From Cerioporus squamosus (lineage: Eukaryota; Basidiomycota; Agaricomycetes; Polyporales; Polyporaceae), in contig JABYQS010000013.1 of NCBI GenBank assembly GCA_022592435.1, positions 1 through 64,000 on the forward strand: 64,000 nucleotides of DNA, in the 5' to 3' direction. The position numbers and the translations under genes were made by a program. Each line of letters begins with the position of its first letter. Within the stretch, counting starts at the first letter, position 1. Of this stretch, positions 1-10,847 are shown one piece after another. Below the pieces are notes generated by a model. That model worked only from the letters and a program-made list of their open reading frames with translations. It was not told the origin of the DNA and did not search any database.

Positions 1-260
1 CGCGCCGGTGGTGGAGGTGGTATTCTTGGGATCGAACTTGCCCTGGGTATATCTGTGGAGGAGACTGGTCTTGCCGACGCCTGCACGACGTGTCAGGTTG
101 CATGCTCGGGGCGAGGCAGGGTAGCAAGAGCTTCCTCCGGGGCGGCGGGGGACGAAGCGAGGGACTTACCTGTGTTGCCCATGATTACTATCTTAGCATC
201 GACCCCCTGGTCGTATCTGGCCTTCCTGTAGGGATCCATACGCGGATACTCCGCCATCAT
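1..260 (-). CDS. Rab/Ras-like small GTPase, N-terminal part (runs off the left edge)
   Basis: Only the N-terminal end is present. The protein starts at the Met codon 260-258, with a second Met right after it. A short acidic/basic leader is followed by the first beta strand (AKIVIMGNTG) and, after splicing, the rest of the P-loop (GNTGVGKTS). The sequence then runs on to KFDPKNTTSTTGA, the switch I area. An intron at 169-81 (GTAAGT...GTGCAG) splits the P-loop glycine codon, and joining the exons restores GxxGxGKT/S exactly. Such proteins bind GTP and control membrane traffic. The GNTGVGKTSLLHRYTQ pattern recalls the Rab20/Rab24-like branch more than Ypt1 or Ypt7, but that assignment is a guess without the C-terminus. 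The missing part lies left of position 1. Confidence 0.8.
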
Positions 261-724
261 GTTGAAGGGCCAGGAGAGGGAGGAGGCGGAGCCGCGTAGG
301 CGGGGGAAGGCTGTCTGAGCAGCCGGGAAGCAGGACGGATAACGGAGGAGGAGGGAGAGACGGGGAGAGACACTTGCTCTATTCAGCCGTTTGCGATGGA
401 GAACCACAACGCCCACGTGCACCTATCACTCGGCTACCGGTGCGGTCCTAGCGCTCGCAGCAGAGGCTCTGCCAGCTGCCAGTCCCAGACATACCAAGTC
501 CGCTACACTACTGGTGGCCCGCCTTCTGTGGCCGAGTGGCACAGCAGCGCACTCGCCGCAGCCCACACATCCGTCTCACCATCCCAAACAGCCGAGTCGC
601 GCCGCCTCCGATCGGGTCCATATCCAGATGCGTGCCATGAAGAGGGGCATGTGCGCATAACTTTTGTCGTGGTGAAACAGTAATCACATAGTGCTATACA
701 CGCATAACGCCCAAGCAGCAGCCC
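261..724. other. Intergenic: upstream of the GTPase and 3' of RPS7
   Basis: No gene is recognised here. The stretch holds the presumed promoter and 5' UTR of the leftward GTPase and the 3' UTR of the leftward eS7 gene. The small open frames on both strands have no recognisable family or codon pattern. Confidence 0.5.
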
Positions 725-1454
725 TCAATCCTGCGCCTGCACGGGGAACTCGAACACAACATCCTTTCCTGTCAGACGGCGGTAGACCGAGGAGAACGAG
801 TCGAGCTTGTACTCCAATGACGTCGCGTCCTTCGCGTCGAGGAAACTAAGGATCCGGTCAGTCAGCGCCCACCGCGAAAGAGTTACGGACATCATTGCAG
901 ACGTACACTTTGAGCAGTTTTGAGCCGTCAACGGCCACCCGCGTCCGCTTGCCAACAATCTCAGTGGGGAAGACAAGATCCTCGAGGATCTTGTCGTGGA
1001 CGCTCGTGAGCGTACGGCTGCGAGGACGCTTCTGCTGAACACGCGAGTTACGGGTCGGCTTGCGGAGCATCCGTCGCTGGGCCACGAAGACGACGTGACG
1101 GTCGGAGAACTTCTTCTCAAGCTCCCGGGTCAGCCTGTGATGCAAGGACGCGGTCAATCAGTACCTCTCTCTGCTGGATGGCACGGGTGCATTATCAGAG
1201 TTATAGGCTCACCTCTGCTGGACCTTGTGGAAAGCCTTGAGTTGGGGGACGGGGACGAAGATGACAATGGCCTTCTTGCCGCCGCGGACATCGACCTCAC
1301 GGGCAGCAGAGATTTGGAGGGGGCGCAGCTCGCCCTTCAGCTCGGGCGCGCTGTTCTCGAGGTCAATGATTGCCTGCGCGACGGCAGTCTCGGTCTCATC
1401 GGGGGCGGTCCTGGGCGCGTTGGCCGTGCGGAAGATCTTGTGCTGAACGGACAT
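725..1454 (-). CDS. RPS7: 40S ribosomal protein S7 (eS7)
   Basis: This is a component of the small cytosolic ribosomal subunit. Three exons (1454-1213, 1134-907, 845-725) join in phase to give 196 residues, the usual eS7 length. Family landmarks are the N-terminal [16 protein letters not shown], the [21 protein letters not shown] block after the first intron, and the C-terminal [19 protein letters not shown] followed by [10 protein letters not shown]. Introns are 1212-1135 (GTGAGC...CACAG) and 906-846 (GTACGT...CTTAG). The initiating ATG directly precedes the conserved N-terminus, so the start is well supported. The nearest genes are leftward too: the Rab-like GTPase downstream and CNS1 upstream. 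Confidence 0.96.
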
Positions 1455-1866
1455 CTTGATGCTTGAGGGTCCTAGCAGAGGTGAACCGTGCTCTGGTCAG
1501 CATCCATACCGTAGACTGCCAATCCATCCCATTCCACCGCGTCTCGCCCTCCCAATCTTTAGAAGCACGCTCTCCAACATCCCCTCGACCCATCCGTCCA
1601 GCAGAATGGCATAATAACACTCACCGAGCCTGTCGCCGTCGTCGATAGTGTGTCCGTTGGTGCCTTGGGCGGGGATATGTTGATGAGCGCTAACGGCCCT
1701 CTCTGGGAAACGGGACAAACAGAGCCAAACGGAGTTCACCGTTGGCGCTTGAGGTTATATCGAGGAGTCTGCAGAGGCCTTTTGGCACAATCCCTTGCGT
1801 GTGTGAGGCACGGTTGTTTATGTTTATGCTACACCCTTGATATTCGTCTAGTGCTACAGTTACATG
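1455..1866. other. Intergenic: RPS7 promoter and CNS1 3' end
   Basis: About 410 bp lie between two leftward genes. The part next to 1454 should hold the strong ribosomal-protein promoter and 5' UTR, and the far part the CNS1 3' UTR. I see no convincing gene. A non-coding first exon of RPS7 is possible but cannot be shown. Confidence 0.45.
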
Positions 1867-3115
1867 CTAGGAGTTCTGTTCTCTCGTCTTCTTGAAGTCC
1901 TCGATCCACTTCTGCTCCTCATCACCCTTGGGAAGTACGACAAACGACAGCGTCCCATCGTTCATCTCAAGCCCATCAACCGGATCCCCATCCTTTGCTT
2001 TCGCCGCTCTACAAACGTCCCGAAGCGTCATCTTCTTGCCGATCTTCAGCAACCTCCGCCGCTTCGTCCACCCGAAGACCACCAGCTTCCCGTCGACATA
2101 TTCTCCCTTCTTATCCCATTCCGGTCGTGGCGCATTTGGAGGGAACATGGCGCTGAGGTGCGCGGAGAAGGGGGTGTCCTCGTGGAAGTGCGAGATGAGG
2201 TCCGTCGTGGCATACTGAGGATACATGAAGAGAACAGGGAAGATCATGGTGCTGTTTGTCGGGTCCTCGGGGTCAAAGTGCGGCTCGTAAGGGTTCGAAG
2301 CGACGTTGTCGGGTACGCGGTTCACAAAAATATTCCGTTCCTGTATACAGATGAGCTCTCGAACGCATGCACAAGACGAGCGACGTACCCTGCATGCTGC
2401 CTGCAGACGTGCCTTCTTCAGCTGTTCCTGCCATATCCTCTCCTGGCGCTCGCGCTCCTTGCGCTCCTTCTCCTCCTGCAGCTTTGCAGCCTTCTCCCTT
2501 ACAGCCTGTACGCCTTTGTTGTCCTTGTCGAACTGCAGGCACCGGTCGCAGCAGTCCAGGGCCTCATCATAGCGTTCCAAAGCGACAAGTGCAAGAGCAG
2601 AGCGGTAGTATGCCTTGGATGATTGGGAGTTTATGCTGATAGCCCTTGAGCAGTCTCGCAATACGGAGCCGTAGTTGCCTAGATCAGGATGTCAGAGGTA
2701 ACCTCAGGTACAGGCAAGGGAGGTGCTTACGGAGCTCCAAGTTGCACGCAGCGCGATTGCACAGCAACGCCTCCAGAAGAGCCTTGTCCTCAGGCTTCGC
2801 ATCTATTCCTTGCGAGTAGAATCCCAGTGCTTCGCGATATCGCTTGCCCTTGAAGTATTCGTTACCCTGCTCTTTGAAGTTCTGTGCGTTCTCTAGCACC
2901 GGGCGTGAGCAATGAGCTCGTCAACAATGTTCATATACTTCTTACCTACCATCTGGCGTGCCCTCGTACGCGAGAGACTGCAACGCGGATATGGCTACAT
3001 CCTCCGTGCCGTCTTCGGGCAGGGACTTCATGAACAACGGCACATTGTCGAAGGCCGCCAGCCTGTCATCGAGCGGAATCGGCTGAGGTAGGGGGACATT
3101 GTCTTGCGTCGCCAT
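1867..3115 (-). CDS. CNS1: Hsp90 co-chaperone CNS1 / TTC4-like TPR protein
   Basis: Cns1/TTC4 binds the C-terminus of Hsp90 and Hsp70 through its TPR domain and is essential in yeast. Exons are 3115-2950, 2892-2731, 2678-2389 and 2340-1867. The N-terminus has the family segment IPLDDRLAAFDNVPLFMKSL. TPR helices follow (NFKEQGNEYFKGKRYREAL, LLCNRAACNLELRNYG and AYYRSALALVALERYDEAL), then a charged coiled coil rich in Glu and Lys. The C-terminal wheel domain contains EPHFDPEDP, DLISHFHEDTPFSAHL and the terminal LSFVVLPKG. The last intron (2388-2341) is 48 nt long with no stop in frame, so its retention would add 16 residues. The gene diverges from the L-2-hydroxyglutarate dehydrogenase gene. 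Confidence 0.92.
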
Positions 3116-3485
3116 CGCGTTCTGCCACGGTGTACTGAGTCTTATGAAGGAGCCAGTGCGTGTAAGACGAGAGAGGTTGCCCGCCTGAGCAGGAGGCCTG
3201 AGGAACTTGAAGATCTGGGAACACCTCGAGTTCAGCGCGGCGGCAAACTTCGACGTTGCGATCGCGGGGATCGGACGATCTAATCTAATCTGTCTATGAC
3301 GACACCGCGATCTAGCAGGTCCGCAGCGCTCGGAGTGCCAGTGGGTGCACTACTGATGACAGTGAGTCACTACGTGCAGTCGCGAGTCCTCGCGACCACC
3401 ACGATACCCTACTACTAACCTATAGTGCTGGGGAGTTCTCTGCAGTCTCTTTCGAGCACAAGAGAGAGACTTTGGATATTTGGAT
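3116..3485. other. Divergent promoter region between CNS1 and L2HGDH
   Basis: About 370 bp separate the start codons of two divergent genes, so it should hold both promoters. I see no further gene and no clear TATA box. Confidence 0.5.
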
Positions 3486-5011
3486 ATGCAAGCAAGAGGA
3501 CTCCGTGCGGCACTCAATGCACACAAGAAGTTCAGATTCAAGGTGAGGCTTAGCCGCGGCGTATCAGCGCACACCAGACAGACTGAGAGACATCGTGCAG
3601 GAGCCGGAAGGGGCTGTCGATCACCTGGTCGTAGGCGGAGGCAAGTTGCGATTGGTTATGCTTGTGGAATGGAGCGGTCTGACCCTCTCCCAGGAGTAGT
3701 TGGCCTTGCGGTCGCTCGACAACTAGCACGGAGGTTTCCTGACAAGTCCACGTATCTCGTAGAGCGACACCATATCGCCGGAGAGGAAACCAGGTCAGTT
3801 TGTCGCCGCATGACGGTACGCTCGTATCTCATGTTGTGTTACTTTCCGTAGCTCTCGGAACTCGGAGGTCATTCATGCAGGTGCGTTAGCAACCCGGATT
3901 AACGTCGTGACGCGACTTACACGCGAATGTAGGTCTATACTATCCCCCCGATTCGCTCAAGACCAGGCTCTGTCTTCGTGGCCGTGCTCTGCTGTACGAC
4001 CATTGCCAAACCCACGCCGTCCCTCACAAGAAGACTGGCAAGCTCGTCGTAGCCCGCGAGGAACAGCGACCTTACATCGAGTCCCTCCACGCGAAAGCTC
4101 AGAAGTTGCGCTGGCCTCAGCATTTTCAATCATCTTCCTCCGATACCTTGGCCTGTCCCACGAAGCTCATCAGCGGAGACGAGGCACGCGACCTCGAGCC
4201 GGAGCTCCACAAGAACATCGTCGCCGCACTCTGGAGCCCAGAGACCGGCATCGTTGATTCGCACACCCTCATGGAGAGTCTGGAGAAGGATATAGCCGAC
4301 TCAGAGGTCAGCGAACTCGTCTATTCCACCAGAGTTGTCCGCATCGACCCCAGCCGCGACGATCCCGGATGGGTTGTCCAGCTAGTGACGGGGGATGCGG
4401 AGGACGGGGACGCGTTGCTCGCACGGACAGTGATCAACTGCGCAGGACTCACCGCACCTCTCGTCCTCAACGCCATCCTTCCTGAGGAGCAACGGATACC
4501 CATGTACTTTGCGCGGGGTTCTTACGCCTCGTATCGAGGACCGGGGATCAAGCGCGTGTCACACCTCATATACCCATGTCCAGCCGTCGGGAAGGACAGT
4601 CACGCTTTCCACTCCCTGGGCACGCACCTCACCCTCGACCTGCAGGGCAAGATCCGCTTTGGCCCCGATCTGGACTGGCTTGACCCGCCAGAAGGAGAGG
4701 AGGACGCGAATTTCTGGCAGAAACACCTCGTGCCCACCGATTCGCGCCTGCAGCTGATGTACGAAGCTGTGAAGGAGTACCTGCCTGACGTTGTCCCGGA
4801 AGGGTTCCAGCCAGACTACTGCGGCATTAGGCCCAAGCTGGTGGGGCCGGGCGCAGGATTCGAGGACTTCGTCTTCCGGCGAGACTATGCCAACGGGGAG
4901 AAGGAGGGCGAGCTCATCAGCTTGCTAGGGATAGAGAGTCCGGGGTTGACGTCGTGTCTTGCGATCGCGGAATACGTGGTGGACGATATGATGGGCGCGG
5001 GGCATGCATAG
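3486..5011 (+). CDS. L-2-hydroxyglutarate dehydrogenase, FAD-dependent, mitochondrial
   Basis: It oxidises L-2-hydroxyglutarate, a toxic by-product of malate dehydrogenase, to 2-oxoglutarate and passes electrons to the quinone pool. Exons 3486-3542, 3601-3640, 3694-3793, 3852-3880 and 3933-5011 join in phase to 434 residues, about the family length. A basic N-terminus fits a mitochondrial presequence. The FAD-binding motif HLVVGGGVVGLAVARQL is assembled across an intron (3641-3693) that begins GC rather than GT. Other family blocks are SRNSEVIHAGLYYPP, ISGDEARDLEPEL, SPETGIVDSHTLM and the C-terminal IESPGLTSCLAIAEYV. The segment around residue 145 (LRWPQHFQSSSS...) is longer than I expect and could hide a small intron. 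It is convergent with NDUFA12, only 57 bp away. Confidence 0.93.
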
Positions 5012-5068
5012 AGGAGCGTCATTGTAAAGATACACATCACGATGCTACCCCGACCAGAATGCTCTGGC

Positions 5069-5714
5069 TTATCCACGAGGGACGCTCTTCGGCTCCCAGG
5101 CCTCGTACTTGGGTCGGGTAGTGTTGTAGGTCCTGAAGGCACCCCGAGTGCCGGTGAGGTTCTCAACCCATGGCTGTAGAGAGAGCGGTATGAATGGATG
5201 AAACGGACGCAGGAATACATGTGGACATACCGCCTTCCACGGAGGAGACAAGTTCTGTACGACTGCATCCTCGGTTGGAGGGTCTTTACGGATGTGGTGC
5301 AGCCAGGAGTGCCACTCGGGGGGAACTTGCGTAGCGTTGTAATCGTGCTAAGATAGGGTATGGCCGGGTTGGCACTGCTGTGGCTCGTAGGGGAAGGTTT
5401 CGTGTCGACTTACCTGAGCGAAGTCGATCCAGCGGTGACGCCCTGAGAGCAGAATTAGTTTCTACCTGTGCAGAACAACGTGGGGACGTACCAGGAATCT
5501 CCTCCTCAGGGTTCAGGTTCTCAAAGTAGCGGTTACCAAACCTAGACACGAGCATGCAGGTCAATCCAACGAGCAGTTCGAGAGTGATGTTTGCGTACTG
5601 ATCCTTGCCAACGAATCGTCCGGACTTCGCGTCACCAATGTACTGCATCTGATGCCACCATTCCCGAAGGCCGACACGGCGAATAGAGCGGATAGTCCGC
5701 GCCAGGGAGACCAT
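5069..5714 (-). CDS. NADH:ubiquinone oxidoreductase subunit NDUFA12 (B17.2 / DAP13)
   Basis: This is an accessory subunit of mitochondrial complex I. Five exons (5714-5599, 5541-5492, 5442-5414, 5347-5231, 5173-5069) join in phase to 138 residues, close to the usual 140-145. Diagnostic motifs are GLREWWHQMQYIGDAKSG near the N-terminus, FGNRYFENLNPEEEIPG, RHRWIDFAQ, the proline-rich VPPEWHSWLHHIRKDPPT and the terminal YNTTRPKYEAWEPK. The third exon is only 29 nt. The last intron (5230-5174, 57 nt) is open in frame. The gene is convergent with L2HGDH and divergent from the proline iminopeptidase. Confidence 0.95.
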
Positions 5715-6120
5715 GGTTGTGTAAAGAGGTGAAGGAGACCAGTGGGCCCGCGCTCGTGCTCCGTGCACGTCCGATTACGTAACATGTCGTGTACCAAACC
5801 ACCAGCGTCTTCCGACCTCCTGAGTCCTCGGACTTCTCGCGTCGCAGCTTCAGTAATTGCCTACGACGCCCAGCGCTGTTGCTTCTCCCCAACATGTTTC
5901 CTGTTTCACTGTCAGCTTGAACTGTGTCATGAATGTGCGCCACGCTACATACACTGCCGACTCATAATAAATAGTCTTGTCCCACTGTTGCCGGACCCTG
6001 CCGCTCAGGAAGCTTCTGACTAAGTCCCACTTATCGCGTGAGGAAGGCGGCATCTCATAAGATGCTCCCTCTCGAGTCTCCAGGGTAGCATTGGGCGCCG
6101 TACCAACCAGCATCTCCACC
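5715..6120. other. Divergent promoter region between NDUFA12 and proline iminopeptidase
   Basis: About 400 bp lie between two start codons on opposite strands, and both promoters are expected here. Open frames in this stretch resemble no family I know. Confidence 0.5.
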
Positions 6121-7155
6121 ATGGTTAACCCGACTTCCACTGGCACAGCAGACTTCGATGCAGGTGCTGGAAAGCCCTGCCAGACCTGGTATCAGGTCTA
6201 CGGGGACCTGAAGTCAGGCAAGACGCCAGTCGTCGCCATCCACGGCGGACCGGGATCCACGCACCACTACATCCTCTCCATGGTGGATCTGTTCGCGAAC
6301 TACGGGATCCCCGTCGTGTTCTACGACCAGCTCGGAAATGGGGGCTCCACGCACCTCCCGGAGAAGTCTGGCGATGCCGGATCGTTCTGGACGGAGCAAC
6401 TGTTCCTGGACGAGCTCGACAACCTCCTCCGCCACCTCGGCATCCAAGACAACTACTCCCTGCTCGGGCAGTCGTGGGGCGGGATGCTCGCGTCCCGCCA
6501 CGCCTCGAAACGGCCGAAGGGCCTGCAGCAGCTGATCATCTCCGACAGCCCTGCGAACATGCAGATGTTCATGAAGGCCGCGCATGAGGAGCTGATTCCG
6601 AAACTGCCGCCGGACGTACGGGTAAGCGCAGAACAGTGTTGTATCGAGGTCCCATGTAGATCGCTCATATGCATTCTTGCTCAGGATGCGTTGATAAAGC
6701 ACGAGGAAGCAGGAACAACGGACTCGAAGGAGTACCAGGATGCGATGAACGTGTTCTACAAGCGCCACTTGTGTCGCCTCGATCCCTGGCCCGCCGAACT
6801 GCTCCAAAGTTTCGAGTGGATGGAGAAAGATCACACGGTCTACTTCACGATGTGAGTGCGAGAGGCCTTCCAAGCGGCGCTGAGCTCACATCAACTTGGT
6901 AGGAATGGGCCCTCGGAGTTCTTCATCACCGGCTCGCTGAAAGACTGGTCAATGCTCGAGGATGCAGACCAGATCGAGGTCCCGACATTGCTTCTGAACG
7001 GCGCGTATGACGAGATCGCGGACAGCGCCGTCGTGCCGTTCTTCAAGGCGATCCCGAAGGTCAAGTGGTTCACGTTCGCGGATTCGAGCCACACGCCGCA
7101 CTGGGAGGAGAGGGAGAAATACATGCGCCTGGTGGCGGACTTCTTGACGTCTTGA
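6121..7155 (+). CDS. Proline iminopeptidase-like alpha/beta hydrolase (S33)
   Basis: It is a predicted cytosolic serine hydrolase that removes N-terminal proline or hydrolyses L-amino-acid amides. Exons 6121-6621, 6685-6851 and 6903-7155 join in phase to 306 residues, the normal length. Visible motifs are VVAIHGGPGSTHHYILSM (oxyanion HGGPG), FYDQLGNGGST, the nucleophile elbow GQSWGGML, an acid region NGAYDEIAD, and a catalytic histidine in DSSHTPHWEE near the C-terminus. The start at 6121 precedes the conserved MVNPTSTGTADF. An upstream in-frame TTG is ignored. The first intron (63 nt) is open in frame. The gene is convergent with HIS6. Confidence 0.93.
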
Positions 7156-7233
7156 TTGCAGTGCGGTGTATGGATACAGTATGTGCGAGTTGGATACATG
7201 TACGAATACTTGTAAGGGGAGGAATTTGGCCCG

Positions 7234-8506
7234 TCAGTCGTGATTCGCCTGGTTGTTGTACTTCACGAGGTCCTCGAACTTGACAAGTGTGCCACCGAAG
7301 ATATCTAACGAGCTACCGCAGCTGTGAGCCTCCTATTCGCACGATTAAGGATGATCCAAGGTGATACCTACCTCCCGTATGTCAGATCGACTTTCCCCTC
7401 GGATAGGCGATCGACCGAAGCAAGGTCGGATATACTCTTCGCGCCGCCGGCGTACGTTGTGGGGATTGTCACCCACTGTCCAAGCTCTGAAGCACTGTGG
7501 TCAGCACGAGGCCTATTTCCATGAGGAGGTTCCGTACTGGAAACGAGCTCTTCGTCGATTCCCTGGCATAGGCCTTCTACATCCGCTGCGTGTATTAAAA
7601 ATTCACTGACGCAGTATCAGCATGCAATTGCCTCTGCAAGTAGACTTGCTCTCAGCCTCACCTGCAGTACTCGGAGAGCATGTCCAGTGATTCTACGAGT
7701 CGGCTTAGTAGCAGTTGGCCCGGGGCACCAAATCAGACCATACCTTTGCAAATCTCCATATCGGTGATCGTCTGCCATTTGTTCATGGCAACGAGCCATC
7801 TGTCGTCTCGTCTCCGGCAGCTGAAGAGCCTGATTCAGCGCACCGACACCCCACAATTTCACCTCCGATCTCACCTGACGTCGACTACTAGCTTGTCCTT
7901 CCCCACAGCAGAGGAGACAGCCTGCAGTCGCTCCAAGGAGAACTTCCCATCTGGAAACAAGTATGACGTGACGATGACCTGGACAAGCAACACGAACAGG
8001 AGTATGTCAGTTGAGATGTGCGCAAAGACGGGGCAGGCAAACAGAGCGCACTTTGCTTGCGCCGGCATCGATCCACTCTTGCGCATTCTCTGCAGTAATG
8101 CCGCCGCCAACTTGCAGGTGCCCTGATTTCGAGCCAAGATCACACCGGGAATGAGCAACATATCTGACGAGGTGCGTAGTACCCGCACGCCCGCACCTGG
8201 CCATGTTGCAAGCGCGTCCTTCGCCGCCCGATCATTTCCCGGGCCAAGTTTGATGACGTGCCCGCCCTCGAGCCCATGCTTCTTGTACAGCTCGGCAAAG
8301 TACGTCGAAGGATGGCTGCAGTGCGCAAAAGTTCATCAGCTGCACAAATCGTGGCGGAGGAGGGGAGATGCATGCCTTGCGACGAAGTTCGTCTTGAGCT
8401 GACTCTGATCGTCTTCGTTGAGCGTTCCGCCGACGATCTGTTTGACCTTCCCGTTATGCAGGTCGATGCACGGGCGGAAGAGAGACCTGCGGCGAGGATG
8501 TGCCAT
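7234..8506 (-). CDS. HIS6: HIS6: phosphoribosylformimino-AICAR-phosphate isomerase
   Basis: It catalyses the ProFAR-to-PRFAR isomerisation, the fourth step of histidine synthesis, in the cytosol. Nine exons (8506-8376, 8315-8197, 8122-8052, 7978-7875, 7820-7744, 7692-7662, 7605-7538, 7486-7372, 7312-7234) join in phase to 264 residues, against about 261 in yeast. The (beta/alpha)8 barrel motifs are [85 protein letters not shown] and KVDLTYG, then SSLDIFGG. The first intron (8375-8316) must start with GC (AG|GCATGC) to keep the phase, because no GT fits. This is a very intron-rich gene for its size. Confidence 0.95.
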
Positions 8507-8746
8507 CGTGGATGACGTCGAATTCGAAGATACTCAGTAGGTGCAAGTCGCGCGACGCGACGCGTCTGCTTGACGCGCGCGCAGATGGCGATCTCATGCA
8601 TATGACTCCATCCCGTTCTCGAGTCTGAATCCACCTCACGACGCAGTGCAGAAACCAATCCATGGTGCTATATGTACATTGGTAGTGCTAGGTGCAACTA
8701 TACAAATACACATTCCAGGGGCGGGGCATTCGCTCATGCTCAGTAC

Positions 8747-10847
8747 TCAGTACTCCATCGAGTTCTCGATGATCTTCGTCAGGTGTTCCCGCCCGTCCGC
8801 ACCTGCGACATCCCCAATGCCCGGCGCAAGGTCCAGCACGCGCCGCTGCGGGATCGTACCATCGACGAGCGCAGGAATGTCGTCCTTAGTGTATCCCACG
8901 GCCTTGAGACCGCGCGGGACGTTGAGGTTGTCCAGGAAGCGCGCGATGGCCTCGTAGAGGTGTGCACCGATGGCGCTGTCCGGAATGGCAGTGATTGAGG
9001 GGTCCGACATGCTTACTTCGTTGAAGACCGCGAGTGCCTCGCGGTGACGGTCAGGGTTGGACGGTGCGGTGAACTGGAAGACAGCGGGCGCGGGGAGCGC
9101 GACGCTGCAAATTCGGACAGTTAGGCACACGCAAACGAGCAACGAGTGCCTGAAGATGCAGAGTACATACGTAATGCCATGTGGGATAATGGGGTGGTCG
9201 ACATTGTACCCGGGATACTTGAACTGCGGGCCCTTCTTGTTCAGCCCAGATATCTAAAACACGTCAGGTCAGATCATCTGTCAAGCCGACACGCTGAGCC
9301 ATGACATACGGGATAGCTTATACCGTGGCAGAGATGTACGCCCGCGTTGCCGAAGCCAATACCGGCGAACGAAGCCGCCAACCTACCAAGGGTCATCAAC
9401 TCAGGCACATTGGCCGCAGAGAAACTCAGATACGCACATCATCTGTGATAGAGACTCGTAGTCGTCGCCGTTCTTCGCGACACGAGGCAGGTGCTTAACT
9501 GTCGTTCTCAATGCCCACATCGAGAAGATATCCGCGACGGGGTTGCTGCCCTGATAGGCTGGGCGGTAGATGGGGTTACTTGGACGCGGGGTACGCTCGT
9601 TGTACCTGGTACTTGTCAGGAGGCGCAGAGGGGAGGTCGATACGAGCGCAAAACTCACGGAATGGCTGTGTAACTTTCCAGACTGTGGAACAGGACATCC
9701 AGACCGGAACTGATGTGAAGTTCTATGATTGTGCTTGAGTAATTCAGGGAGCCTTGAAATAAACGAGGGACTTACCTCGAGAGGCACTTCGCGTGTTGAG
9801 CGTATCGACAATCCCGAGCATGGGCTTGAGTGCGCGGTTAGCAATACCAGTCTTGAACGCCATTGAAGTGATGTCAAGGATAGCCGTTCCAGTGGTTTCC
9901 GAGCCCGTTCCGGCAGTCGTAGGCACTGCATACAATGTTCAGCTGGTCAGCTTTGCAAGCAAGAACCTGGGCGATGACATACCTGCGATCAATGGCCGTA
10001 GCTTCTTGGTGACCGGAAGACCCTTTCCTACTGGGGCGTTTATAAAGTCGAACAGATCCGCGTCCTTGTAGACGGTGAACCTACGGCGAAGAAGGGCGTG
10101 AGCGTCGAACCATGTCTTCGACCTACTAGAAACTCACAAGTTCGCCGCTTTCGCCGTGTCCATTACACTTCCTCCTCCAACCCTGCATGCGCCGCTGAGT
10201 AAGGGGTGCAAATAAGACCCTGGCGTACTCACGCAAGGAAGTGGCTGCAGTCGTGCTGCCGCGCCCAAGCTATAGCGTCGCGCCAGCTTGCTTCGGTCGG
10301 CTCGGTAACGACACGGTCATAAACTTCGAATGGAAGATCCTGTTGTGCTTCCAAGGAAGCAATCGCCTACATGGCGCTATGGATCAATGCCCCACAATGT
10401 CGAATTGTGTAGGAACACGAACCATCTTGGCCGGGGGCAGCTTCGCGACGTTCGGGTCAGTGAATACAGCGACCTAGAGGTGGACGGTCAGTGTCCAACA
10501 TATGCGCTCATACTGGGTCACACGGACCTTGCGGGCCCCCATGTTCTTGAAGTCCATTCCCACCTCGCGGGTCACTCCCTCGCCGAAACGCAGGTTGGCA
10601 GCAGCGACCTGGACGATCACCCTCAGTCACAGCGTACACCCTAGTAGCTCCTATTACGAACCTCAAATGCATACTCCTTCTCCACCGGTAGCGACTCGAC
10701 AGGCGTCGCATACTTCCGCATCTGCTGGAGAGCATGCATAGGGTTGTGCGCACCTCCAGCCCGGCACCCATGGCACGGGCACGCGGTGTGCTGAGCAGCG
10801 TTCATGAGCCGCCGGATGGCGTTCCGCGAGGCTACGGCGGACGACAT
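8747..10847 (-). CDS. Hydroxyacid-oxoacid transhydrogenase, mitochondrial (iron-containing ADH family, ADHFE1-like)
   Basis: The family couples oxidation of 4-hydroxybutyrate to reduction of 2-oxoglutarate, giving D-2-hydroxyglutarate. The start at 10847 gives a basic presequence with a Cys-rich stretch ([13 protein letters not shown]). Core blocks follow in order: [38 protein letters not shown] (nucleotide binding), [21 protein letters not shown], then [10 protein letters not shown] and [19 protein letters not shown], with the histidines that bind the metal, and the C-terminal [15 protein letters not shown] before the stop at 8749-8747. About ten short introns interrupt it, and I did not fix each junction. 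HIS6 lies 240 bp downstream on the same strand. Confidence 0.9.
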
